A stretch of 6,816 bases of DNA from Desulfobulbaceae bacterium (GTDB lineage: Bacteria > Desulfobacterota > Desulfobulbia > Desulfobulbales > Desulfocapsaceae): positions 1,693 through 8,508 of the forward strand of contig DOMU01000194.1 in NCBI GenBank assembly GCA_003509305.1, in the 5' to 3' direction. Each line of letters begins with the position of its first letter. Position 1 is the first letter of the stretch. Shown here one piece after another: positions 1 through 6,210 of the stretch. Both the position numbers and the translations under genes were made by a program. The notes under the pieces are model-generated. The model had not been told where the DNA came from. It worked only from the letters and a program-made list of their open reading frames with translations, and searched no databases.

Positions 1-321
1 ATTCTCGTCTCACCGCGGACTCAAGGGAACAACACACCGATGAAGCTGTATTCCTACCTCGATTCCGGCAAAGCCATTCTCGCCACCAATCTGCCAACTC
101 ATACTCAGGTCTTGGATGATGCCTGCGCCTGCCTGGTTGAAGCGGATGAAGAGTCCATGGCCGCTGGCATGGCGCTGCTCGCCGCTTCGCCGGAACTGCG
201 CCAGCGGCTGGGTGAACGCGGGCGGCAATTGGCCCGGGAAAACTATTCGCTTGCCGCCTTCCGCCGCAAACTGGCTGGATTTTACGAGAAAATCGGCGGC
301 CCGCTTGGCAACAAAAGCTGA
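1..321 (+). CDS. Glycosyltransferase, GT4-like (group 1), C-terminal end only
   Basis: The frame is open from the first base of the window to TGA at 319-321, so this is the last ~106 residues of a longer protein whose start lies off the left edge. The ATG at 40 is an internal Met. The visible part matches the end of the second Rossmann domain of GT-B glycosyltransferases: NTPMKLYSYLDSGKAILAT, then LPTHTQVLDD, then a LVEADEESMAAGM stretch and the usual closing helix (ELRQRLGERGRQLARENYSL). In this family the segment contacts the nucleotide-sugar donor. In many GT4 enzymes an E-x7-E motif sits near here; in this protein the usual 'KLxEY' reads KLYSY, with Ser in place of Glu. The likely role is cytoplasmic sugar transfer to an envelope glycan or lipid. 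Donor and acceptor cannot be told from this fragment. The next gene on the strand starts 231 bases later. Confidence 0.85.
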   Translation: MLVSPRTQGNNTPMKLYSYLDSGKAILATNLPTHTQVLDDACACLVEADEESMAAGMALLAASPELRQRLGERGRQLARENYSLAAFRRKLAGFYEKIGGPLGNKS

Positions 322-552
322 TACGGCTTCCCGCACCGCCGCCATTTCCGGCTAAAACTTGCCAACTCTTTACCAGCCATGGTACATTCGCGCCTGGATC
401 AACGTTCTGTTTGTAGCGCGGTGGCCGATCTCCTCCACCGGCATTTTCCGCCCGCTGTCTGGGCCTATCATTACGGAATTCGGTCAGCGAGCGTCGGAAA
501 CGGATTCTTCAGGTGAGACGGAATTCGCAATCCCCGCCGCTCACAAGACGGC
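322..552. other. Intergenic spacer with no convincing gene
   Basis: This 231-base stretch separates the glycosyltransferase from the DHH gene. I see no strong hairpin with a T-run, so no clear terminator. It holds a possible weak promoter (359-388), a 10-base direct repeat (473-482 and 518-527), and a 45-codon ATG frame (379-516) without a Shine-Dalgarno sequence or recognisable product. The frame shared with both flanking genes is open except for TGA at 319-321 and at 514-516. The spacer is most simply the leader region of the downstream DHH-glgC cluster. Confidence 0.5.
359..388 (+). promoter_or_regulatory. Possible weak sigma-70-type promoter
   Basis: TTGCCA at 359-364 matches 5 of 6 bases of the -35 consensus. 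TACATT at 383-388 matches 4 of 6 of the -10 consensus, including T-A at the start and the final T. The spacing is 18 bases. It would start transcription near 395 and give a leader of about 160 bases before the DHH gene. Matches this weak arise by chance, so it is only a candidate. Confidence 0.22.
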
Positions 553-1578
553 ATGACAAAAACTCTTCGCAAAGCTACGAAAGCTCCGCCTCCTCCGAAA
601 AACTACGTCCACGGCACGGCACGGGAGCGGCTTCAACAGTTCTGGGATATCTTCAGCAAAGACGACACGGTGCTGGTCGTCATCAATGCCGACCCGGACG
701 CCCTGGCCAGCGCCATGGCCGTCAAACGCCTGTTGCGATACCGCGTTAAAAATGTGGTCATCGCCCATCCGAACGAAATCCGCCGCATGAACAACGTCAC
801 CATGGTGCAGCGGCTGAAGATTCCTTTGGAGCGACTTGGCAACGTCAAAACCGGCGATTTTTCCAAAATCGTCATGGTCGATTCCCAGCCCAACCATCTG
901 CCCTGTTTTGAAAAACTGAAAATCGACGCCGTCATCGACCATCACCCGATTGTCGTCGAATGGTTGTTTCCCTTCGTCGATATTCGCCCGGATTACGGGG
1001 CGACCGCTTCGATCATGGTGGAATACCTGCGCGCCAGCGGCATCAAAATGTCGAGCGACCTGGCGACGGCCCTGTTCTACGCCATCAAGGTCGATACCAA
1101 CAATTTCGAGAAAAGCTCCCGTCTGGCCGACGGTATCGCCTTCCGCTACCTGTTCGATCTGGCCAACCGCGACCTGGTGCGCAAGTTCGAACTCACCGAT
1201 CTGCGCCGCTCCGAGCTGCGCTATTTCTCCGTCGGCCTGAAAAATCTGAAATATTCCAAAAGACGCTACTATTCGCACATTGGCAAGGTATCCAGTCCGG
1301 ATGTCTTGGTCATTGTCGCCGACTTTCTCAACCACGTCGGCGAAATCGACTGGGTCTTTGTTTCCGGCCTTTATAACGAAAAGCTGGTTGTTATCTTCCG
1401 CTGTGACGGCTATCGTAAAAATGCAGGTAAATTGGCCGCTCGCAGTTTCGGTTCGCTCGGTTCAGCGGGCGGCCACAAGCAGGCGGCCAGAGCGGAAGTG
1501 CCGTTAAAAAATCTTGAAATGGGAGACAAGGAATTCACTTCCGAGTCGCTGCGGCGGCTCATCATGCGCCATATCTGA
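553..1578 (+). CDS. DHH/DHHA1-family phosphoesterase (NrnA/RecJ-like)
   Basis: The protein is 341 aa, the usual size for NrnA-type enzymes, which are manganese-dependent phosphoesterases acting on pAp, very short RNAs or linear/cyclic dinucleotides in the cytoplasm. The DHH domain spans roughly residues 38-200. Motif I is INADPDALAS with D47 and D49; motif II is VMVDSQ with D110; motif III is the name-giving D129-H130-H131; motif IV is AIKVDTNNF with D181. A DHHA1 substrate domain follows, with GSAGGH ending at H308. The histidine that normally precedes motif I (HxNPDGD) is Val43 here, while the Asn is kept as N45. The N-terminus is a short basic, proline-rich tail (residues 1-17). ATG 553 is the only usable start after TGA at 514-516, but it lacks a good Shine-Dalgarno sequence. 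glgC-type genes follow 27 bases downstream on the same strand, suggesting one transcript. Family assignment is firm. The exact substrate is unknown, and nrnA is not assigned because of the divergent motif I. Confidence 0.9.
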   Translation: MTKTLRKATKAPPPPKNYVHGTARERLQQFWDIFSKDDTVLVVINADPDALASAMAVKRLLRYRVKNVVIAHPNEIRRMNNVTMVQRLKIPLERLGNVKTGDFSKIVMVDSQPNHLPCFEKLKIDAVIDHHPIVVEWLFPFVDIRPDYGATASIMVEYLRASGIKMSSDLATALFYAIKVDTNNFEKSSRLADGIAFRYLFDLANRDLVRKFELTDLRRSELRYFSVGLKNLKYSKRRYYSHIGKVSSPDVLVIVADFLNHVGEIDWVFVSGLYNEKLVVIFRCDGYRKNAGKLAARSFGSLGSAGGHKQAARAEVPLKNLEMGDKEFTSESLRRLIMRHI

Positions 1579-1605
1579 GCAAATCTTTCCTTAATCGGGT
1601 GCTGG

Positions 1606-2859
1606 ATGCGTAAAACGAAGACCTTAGCGATGATTCTGGCCGGCGGACGGGTTGACGAGCTGAATGTCCTGACCCTGTACCGGCCCAAATCGGCCTTGCC
1701 CTTCGGCAGTTTCGTGCGGGTGATTGATTTTCCTCTTTCCAACCTGATGAATTCCGGCATTGAGCGCGTGGCGCTCCTCAGCCAATACCGCAGTTACTCT
1801 CTGATCAATCATATCGGCACCGGCGCCGCCTGGGACATGCTGGGGCGCAACCGTGGCATCATGATTCTACCGCCCTATACCGGCGGTGACCAGACAAACT
1901 GGTATCGCGGCTCCGCCGACGCCATTTACCGTAACATTAACTTCATTAAATACATCGACCCAGACGAGGTGTTGATTCTCTCCGGCGACCATATTTACAA
2001 AATGGATTATCAGAAAATCCTCGCCTATCACCATGAAAAAGATGCCGATCTGACCATGGTCTTCACCCGAGTGCCGCTGGAGAAGGCGCACCGTTTCGGC
2101 ATCGCGATGCTGAATGATGAAGACGGCGACCGTGGTGGCCGGGTTACCGGCTACTGGGAAAACCCGGCTCAGCCGGCAGCCGACTGGGCATCGCTGACCG
2201 TCATGCTGTTCAAGCCGGAAGTGTTGTACAAGTTTTTGCAGGAAAATCAGTATGATGCATCGTTTCACCTTGGCCATGACATCATCCCGGCGATGATGGC
2301 GGCGGGCTTCAAAGTCTATGGCTACAAGTTCCGTGGCTACTGGGGCTACACGCGGACAGTCGATGAATACTGGCAGTCGAATATGGATCTCCTCGGGGAA
2401 AAACCCCTGATTGACATGGAAGCCTGGGGGCTGCGCACCAACCTCGACCACTATGGCATTCGCGACTTTCAGCCAACCATCGTCGGCGATGCCGCCCATA
2501 TCGAAAACAGCCTTTTCTACAACGGCTGCCGCATCGAAGGCACGGTGCGCAACTCGATCCTGTCACCCGGTGTTGTGGTCGAGAAAAACAGCGTTGTCGA
2601 AAATTCAATCCTGTTTTTCAACACCCGCATCGGTCGCGAATGCCTGCTCAGCAAGGTGATCGCCGATGTCGATTGCCACTTTCACAACGGAGTGCGGGTC
2701 GGCGCCGAAACCGGCGACAGCGCCGCGCGGGTGACGGTAATCGGGCAGGACAATACTATTCCAGCAAATACCGTCATTGGCCAAGGCGCGGTGATTTACC
2801 CCAAACTTGCCGAAACTTCCTGGAAACAGACCGTTGTGAGCGGGGAGGTGCTGCGATGA
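1606..2859 (+). CDS. GlgC-family paralogue, probably catalytically inactive (regulatory-type subunit)
   Basis: The 417-aa protein has the ADP-glucose pyrophosphorylase layout: a nucleotidyltransferase domain (about 5-250) followed by a left-handed beta-helix of hexapeptide repeats (about 290-410). It aligns end to end with its downstream neighbour, for example R38-VIDFPLSN, WYRGSADA (99-106) and SGDHIYKMD (126-134, keeping D128). Several key positions are changed. The GGxGxRL loop reads GGRVDEL (13-19), losing the second Gly (V16) and the Arg (E18). The sugar-phosphate lysine of the EKP motif is Asn (ENP, N186). The WRDVGT aspartate is Tyr (WGYTRT, Y248). The SMGIY segment is SLTVM. There is a ~5-residue Asp/Gly-rich insertion before ENP. 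K28, equivalent to the activator-site Lys39 of E. coli GlgC, is kept. I infer a non-catalytic partner of the next gene, like GlgD or plant large subunits in logic. Automatic annotation would probably call it glucose-1-phosphate adenylyltransferase. ATG 1606 has only a weak ribosome site. Confidence 0.88.
   Translation: MRKTKTLAMILAGGRVDELNVLTLYRPKSALPFGSFVRVIDFPLSNLMNSGIERVALLSQYRSYSLINHIGTGAAWDMLGRNRGIMILPPYTGGDQTNWYRGSADAIYRNINFIKYIDPDEVLILSGDHIYKMDYQKILAYHHEKDADLTMVFTRVPLEKAHRFGIAMLNDEDGDRGGRVTGYWENPAQPAADWASLTVMLFKPEVLYKFLQENQYDASFHLGHDIIPAMMAAGFKVYGYKFRGYWGYTRTVDEYWQSNMDLLGEKPLIDMEAWGLRTNLDHYGIRDFQPTIVGDAAHIENSLFYNGCRIEGTVRNSILSPGVVVEKNSVVENSILFFNTRIGRECLLSKVIADVDCHFHNGVRVGAETGDSAARVTVIGQDNTIPANTVIGQGAVIYPKLAETSWKQTVVSGEVLR
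2842..2848 (+). promoter_or_regulatory. Strong Shine-Dalgarno site for glgC inside the end of the upstream paralogue
   Basis: GGGGAGG lies seven bases before ATG 2856, within the last codons of the upstream gene. It supports ATG 2856 as the real start and allows both independent initiation and translational coupling through the ATGA overlap. The upstream paralogue has no comparable site. Confidence 0.75.
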
Positions 2860-4142
2860 ACATCCGTTCCGATGCCTTGGTTCTTCTTCTGGCTGGCGGC
2901 GTTGGCAGCCGCCTGAATATTCTGGTGCAGAATCGCACCAAACCAGCGGTGCCTTTTGGTGGCATCTACCGCATCATCGACTTCAGTCTCTCAAACGTCG
3001 CCAACTCCGGCCTGAAGAAAGTCGGCGTCCTCACTCAGTATAAACCGCTGTCGTTGATGAGCCATCTTGGCTCCGGCGAAGCCTGGGACCTGAATGGCCG
3101 CTTGCGTGGCCTGAAAATTCTGCCGCCGCGCACCGGCGCCAAAGATTCCGACTGGTATCAGGGCACCGCCGACGCGGTGCGGCGCAACATCGACTTCATT
3201 CGCGCCAATCCCAGCGACGAGGTGCTGATCCTGTCTGGCGACCATATCTACCACATGGATTTTACTTCAATGCTCGCTTTTCATCGCGCCAAAAATGCCG
3301 ACGTAACGGTGGCGATGATGGTGGTGCCGCTCAGCGAAATCCACCAGTTCGGGGCGGCGATTGTCGACGATGAAAAACGCATCGTCGAGTGGGAGGAAAA
3401 ACCACAGGTGCCGCGCACCAACCTGGCCTCAATGGGCATCTATGTCTTTGACCGCCGGTATCTGCTCGACGCCCTGGAACGGGACCGGGCCAGCGTCGAT
3501 TTCGGCATGCATGTGCTGCCGCACGCCATCGCCCACAACGACGCCTACGCCTACCCTTTTACTGGATATTGGCGCGATGTCGGCACCATCCAGGCCTATT
3601 GGCAAGCGAATATGGATCTTCTCGACCCTAACGCCGAGATCTCGCCGCAGGACTGGAAAATCCATACCAATATCGAAGCCGAGGGGCGCCTCGCCGACCG
3701 GCCACCGGCGCGTTTTGGCGCCAGGTCGCATTTACGGAGATCCCTCATTGCCGCTGGCTGCGTCATCAACGGCAGCGTTACCAATTCCGTGCTGGCACCG
3801 GGCGTCATCGTCGAGGAAGGCGCGGTCGTCCACAACTCCATCCTCTTCGCCGACTGCGTGGTCAAGAAAGACACCGTCGTTGACCTGACGATCTGTGACA
3901 AAAACGTGATCATCGGCGAAAAGGCGGTGGTTGGCCTCGGCGAAAATCATCAGGCGAAAAACCATCAGTATCCGGAACACCTGTACAGCGGCATCACCCT
4001 GGTCGGCAAACGGGCCGTCATTCCTGCCGGCGTCAGTATTGGCCGCAACTGCATCATCCACCCCGATTCCGACGAATCGGCCTACTCCAGCTTGAACCTC
4101 GAAGATGGCGTCACCCTGCATCCGGATGGGGAAATCTGTTAG
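2856..4142 (+). CDS. glgC: Glucose-1-phosphate adenylyltransferase (ADP-glucose pyrophosphorylase)
   Basis: This cytoplasmic enzyme makes ADP-glucose and pyrophosphate from ATP and glucose 1-phosphate, the committed step of bacterial glycogen synthesis. The protein is 428 aa, normal for GlgC. All signatures are present: the nucleotide loop GGVGSRL (14-20), RTKPAVPFGG (27-36) with K29 at the position of the E. coli activator-site lysine, WYQGTADAV (100-108), the metal/catalytic D129 in SGDHIY, E181-K182-P183 for glucose 1-phosphate, LASMGIYVF (190-198), and GYWRDVGT with D241. A left-handed beta-helix domain (about 285-420) follows; in this family it mediates oligomerisation and allosteric control. 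The start overlaps the stop of the previous gene (ATGA, 2856-2859) and has a strong Shine-Dalgarno sequence. A longer in-frame start at 2640 would run far into the upstream gene and add non-homologous sequence. The tight pairing with a degenerate paralogue suggests a hetero-oligomer. No glycogen synthase or branching enzyme is visible in the window. Confidence 0.95.
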   Translation: MNIRSDALVLLLAGGVGSRLNILVQNRTKPAVPFGGIYRIIDFSLSNVANSGLKKVGVLTQYKPLSLMSHLGSGEAWDLNGRLRGLKILPPRTGAKDSDWYQGTADAVRRNIDFIRANPSDEVLILSGDHIYHMDFTSMLAFHRAKNADVTVAMMVVPLSEIHQFGAAIVDDEKRIVEWEEKPQVPRTNLASMGIYVFDRRYLLDALERDRASVDFGMHVLPHAIAHNDAYAYPFTGYWRDVGTIQAYWQANMDLLDPNAEISPQDWKIHTNIEAEGRLADRPPARFGARSHLRRSLIAAGCVINGSVTNSVLAPGVIVEEGAVVHNSILFADCVVKKDTVVDLTICDKNVIIGEKAVVGLGENHQAKNHQYPEHLYSGITLVGKRAVIPAGVSIGRNCIIHPDSDESAYSSLNLEDGVTLHPDGEIC

Positions 4143-4165
4143 CGGCAGGCCGCTGGTTTTACCTT
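4141..4165 (+). terminator. Possible weak Rho-independent terminator after glgC
   Basis: AGCGGCAGGCCGCT at 4141-4154 is a perfect inverted repeat (AGCGG/CCGCT with a four-base loop) that starts inside the TAG stop codon of glgC. It is followed by GGTTTTACCTTT. The stem is short and the T-run interrupted, so termination may be inefficient. On the other strand no T-run follows it. Confidence 0.35.
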
Positions 4166-4204
4166 TGCTTGCGGCCAGAGTTCAGAGAGCGGCGCGGGTT
4201 GGCC

Positions 4205-4648
4205 TCAACCAGCCACCTCTTTTTCCCGGATGATCATAACGCTGCATGGCGATTCGTCGATCAGGGCTTTCGCCGCCGAACGTTCGAGGAGGCGCCGCAG
4301 TCCGGACACATAGCGATGGCCCGTGACCACCAGATCGGCATTAAGCTTCTTCGCCAGCAGCACGATCTGCTCGACGACCGAACCTTGCACAAAATGGCAT
4401 TGCGCCTCAATGCCCCAGGCATCAAGGAGTTGCCGCGCCCCTTCAAGAAGTTTTCTGGTTTCCGCCTCAAGCGTATCGAAAATTTCCGGGACCAGGTCCG
4501 CCGCCTTCACCTCGGCGATCTGATTGAGGTCAAAGACGGAAACCACATGCAGCTTGGCGTCGAAGCGGCGGGTTATTTCGGCGGCATGGAGCAGGACGGC
4601 ATGTTGCTGATCAGAGGCATCGACGGCGACGAGAATCGTTTCTAACAT
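4205..4648 (-). CDS. Universal stress protein (UspA family), degenerate ATP motif
   Basis: The 147-aa protein is the normal length of a single Usp domain, a small cytoplasmic alpha/beta protein. It opens with the typical strand LETILVAVDAS (D10), has DAKLHVVSVFDL as the second strand and NADLVVTGHR before the nucleotide loop, and ends with ESPCSVMIIRE, the family's usual last strand. The ATP-binding pattern G-2x-G-9x-G-S/T is poorly kept: G110 is followed by H-R-Y rather than reaching a second Gly, and the later 'GS' is R123-S124. This argues for a non-ATP-binding or altered Usp. I chose the ATG at 4648 because AAGGTG (4654-4659) sits just upstream and the canonical Usp start follows. A start at 4693 would add 15 non-homologous residues and overlap the MFS gene. 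The gene lies 14 bases after the MFS exporter stop, so it is probably the last gene of the export operon. Its binding partner is unknown. Confidence 0.9.
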   Translation of the reverse strand: MLETILVAVDASDQQHAVLLHAAEITRRFDAKLHVVSVFDLNQIAEVKAADLVPEIFDTLEAETRKLLEGARQLLDAWGIEAQCHFVQGSVVEQIVLLAKKLNADLVVTGHRYVSGLRRLLERSAAKALIDESPCSVMIIREKEVAG

Positions 4649-4653
4649 GAATG

Positions 4654-4659
4654 CACCTT
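4654..4659 (-). promoter_or_regulatory. Shine-Dalgarno site deciding the Usp start
   Basis: On the minus strand AAGGTG ends five bases before ATG 4648. It lies in the 14-base gap between the MFS stop and the Usp start, next to an A-rich run. It supports the shorter Usp start over the upstream ATG at 4693. Confidence 0.65.
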
Positions 4660-4662
4660 TTT

Positions 4663-6210
4663 TTATTTGGGCTGTTTTGGCCGCATGAACCACGCGGGCA
4701 GCAGGGCAACAAAAGAGATCGCGGCCACGAGCAGGAAACTGGCGCGGAACCCCATGACATGGGCCTGCGCCGCCACCATGTCCGACAGAAAGCGGTGAGC
4801 TTCGCTGGCGACGACAGAGCCAACCAGTCCGGCCTGGCGCAGCGCTTCGCTAATCAGATGCAGTGTGGCGGCGCTGACATCGCTCCCCGTCTGCATGGCG
4901 TTGATCTCATGCGCATAAAAAGTTGTTTGCCGCTCCAGATAGACAGAGATCATATCGACGCCGATCGCCCCGCCCAACTGGCGGCTGAAGTTGATCGATC
5001 CCGCGCCGTGGCTGACCAGATGCGGTTCGAGCACCCTGAGGGAACCGCTATTCAAGGATGGCAAAAGGAGTCCCATGCCGATACGGCCAAGCACGACATA
5101 AAAAGCGAAGGTCCAGAAGGCGGTATCCGTGCTTATCTGGCCCATGAGATAACTGGAAAAGGCGAACAGCGCCATCCCGGCAAGAATCAGGATATGCGGC
5201 GGCAATTGGTCGCTTAATCGTCCCGACAGCGGGAAAATGATACCCAGGGCGATACCGGCCGGCATCAGGAGCAGGCCAGCTTCGGTCGGTGTATAGCCTT
5301 GCACGGTCTGAACAAAAAGCGGCACCAAATAGGTGGAGCCATAGACCCCCAATCCGTAAACGAAGGCGACGAGGAAGGCACCGACAAATCGCGGGTTATG
5401 ATACACCTCAAGAGCAAGCAAGGGTGTCCGTGTGCGCCGCTCCTGCGCCACGAAACCGATGGCGGTGACGATGGCCAGACAGAAGTTCCCGCGCACAAAG
5501 GCCGAGTCCCAGCCCATGCGCTGGCCATTGGACAAGCCGGTGAGAAAGGCGGCGATCCCGACCGTCAGGAGGATGAAACCCAGCCAATCGAAGGGAGGCG
5601 GTTCGCTTTCCCGGTCCGTCGCCAGAAACATCGAGGCCAGCGCCAAGCTTATGGCACAAAACGGCAGGCCGAGAAAAAACACATAGTGCCACGAGTAATT
5701 GTCGATCAGCATACCGCCAGCGGTTGGGCCAAGGGCCGGGGCCAGAATAATCCCCATACCATACAGCCCCATGGCCGAGCCGCGCCGGTTGGGCGGAAAA
5801 ACCTGAAACATGGTCACCGTGCCCAGCGACTGGGCCAGACCAGCGGCGGCACCCTGGATAATCCGAGCAACAATCAGCCAGGTGTCATTGGGGCTGAAGG
5901 CGCCGATCAGGGAACCGAAGGAAAAGGCGACAAGCGCGATACTAAAAGCGCCCCGACTGCCGAATGACTTGGCGGCCCAGGTGGCGGCCAGCATGGCGGC
6001 GGTCATCGAGGCGAGAAAAGCCGTGGACAGCCACTGCGCCTGATCCTGGCCAAGGCCGAACTCGCCCATGATATCGGGCATGGCCACGTTGACGATGGTG
6101 GCCGAGGCAACCATCGCGATCAGCCCGACCAGAATCGTCAAAGAAACGTACCACTTGTAGGCTGCGCCATAACGGGCGGCCAGTTCATCAACCGTGGCCC
6201 GTGATGGCAT
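4663..6210 (-). CDS. DHA2-family MFS exporter (EmrB/QacA type), 14 TM
   Basis: The 515-aa inner-membrane protein has the length and repeated hydrophobic segments of 14-TM drug:proton antiporters. TM1 carries ASATIVNVAMP (35-45), followed by QWLSTAFLAS (59-68), as in EmrB relatives. Motif B is RIIQG (116-120). Motif C, the antiporter motif, is APALGPTAGG (157-166). The long hydrophilic stretch before the last TM, starting with VYLERQTTFYAHE, fits the periplasmic loop between TM13 and TM14. The TM1 Asp usual in DHA2 proteins (LDxTIVN) is Ser36, and the loop 2-3 motif A is weak (AAKSFGSRG, no Asp). ATG 6210 is supported by GGAGG at 6217-6221 and a one-base TAATG overlap with the outer-membrane factor gene. 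Together they suggest a tripartite pump that needs a periplasmic adaptor, probably encoded upstream of the window. The substrate (drugs, bile-like compounds or acids) cannot be deduced. Confidence 0.93.
   Translation of the reverse strand: MPSRATVDELAARYGAAYKWYVSLTILVGLIAMVASATIVNVAMPDIMGEFGLGQDQAQWLSTAFLASMTAAMLAATWAAKSFGSRGAFSIALVAFSFGSLIGAFSPNDTWLIVARIIQGAAAGLAQSLGTVTMFQVFPPNRRGSAMGLYGMGIILAPALGPTAGGMLIDNYSWHYVFFLGLPFCAISLALASMFLATDRESEPPPFDWLGFILLTVGIAAFLTGLSNGQRMGWDSAFVRGNFCLAIVTAIGFVAQERRTRTPLLALEVYHNPRFVGAFLVAFVYGLGVYGSTYLVPLFVQTVQGYTPTEAGLLLMPAGIALGIIFPLSGRLSDQLPPHILILAGMALFAFSSYLMGQISTDTAFWTFAFYVVLGRIGMGLLLPSLNSGSLRVLEPHLVSHGAGSINFSRQLGGAIGVDMISVYLERQTTFYAHEINAMQTGSDVSAATLHLISEALRQAGLVGSVVASEAHRFLSDMVAAQAHVMGFRASFLLVAAISFVALLPAWFMRPKQPK

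Noticed and set aside
379..516. A 45-codon ATG frame in the spacer, in the same frame as both flanking genes (product with AVADLLHRHFPPAVWAYHYG).
   Set aside because: No Shine-Dalgarno sequence, no recognisable family, mixed third-position composition. An open frame this short is expected by chance.
359..556. A TTG-initiated 65-codon frame across the spacer.
   Set aside because: Rare start codon without a ribosome site, overlaps the DHH start, and the product resembles nothing known to me.
541..1335. Long minus-strand frame (264 codons) opposite the DHH gene.
   Set aside because: It mirrors a confident gene with all DHH motifs. The antisense product has no recognisable domain and is a typical by-product of GC-rich codon use.
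2393..2408. CGGGG-AAAAA-CCCC hairpin inside the first GlgC paralogue.
   Set aside because: Short stem within coding sequence with no T-run; explained by the codons for GEKPL.
1867..2499. Minus-strand frame of 210 codons opposite the first GlgC paralogue.
   Set aside because: Shadow of the sense gene; no family features.
2640..2855. In-frame upstream extension of glgC to a start at 2640 (500-aa product).
   Set aside because: The extra 72 residues are Arg-rich, non-homologous and lie wholly within the upstream gene. ATG 2856 has a strong ribosome site and the canonical GlgC N-terminus.
4197..4210. Inverted repeat GGTTG-GCCT-CAACC at the end of the Usp gene as a terminator.
   Set aside because: Only five base pairs, overlapping the coding end, and no T-run follows on the minus strand.
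4649..4693. Longer start for the Usp gene at 4693.
   Set aside because: Adds 15 residues foreign to Usp proteins and overlaps the MFS gene; AAGGTG supports 4648.
5299..5967. Plus-strand frame of 222 codons opposite the MFS gene (also 4651-5217, 188 codons).
   Set aside because: Very polar, Gly/Gln/Lys/Arg-rich products typical of the complement of membrane-protein codons; no domain.
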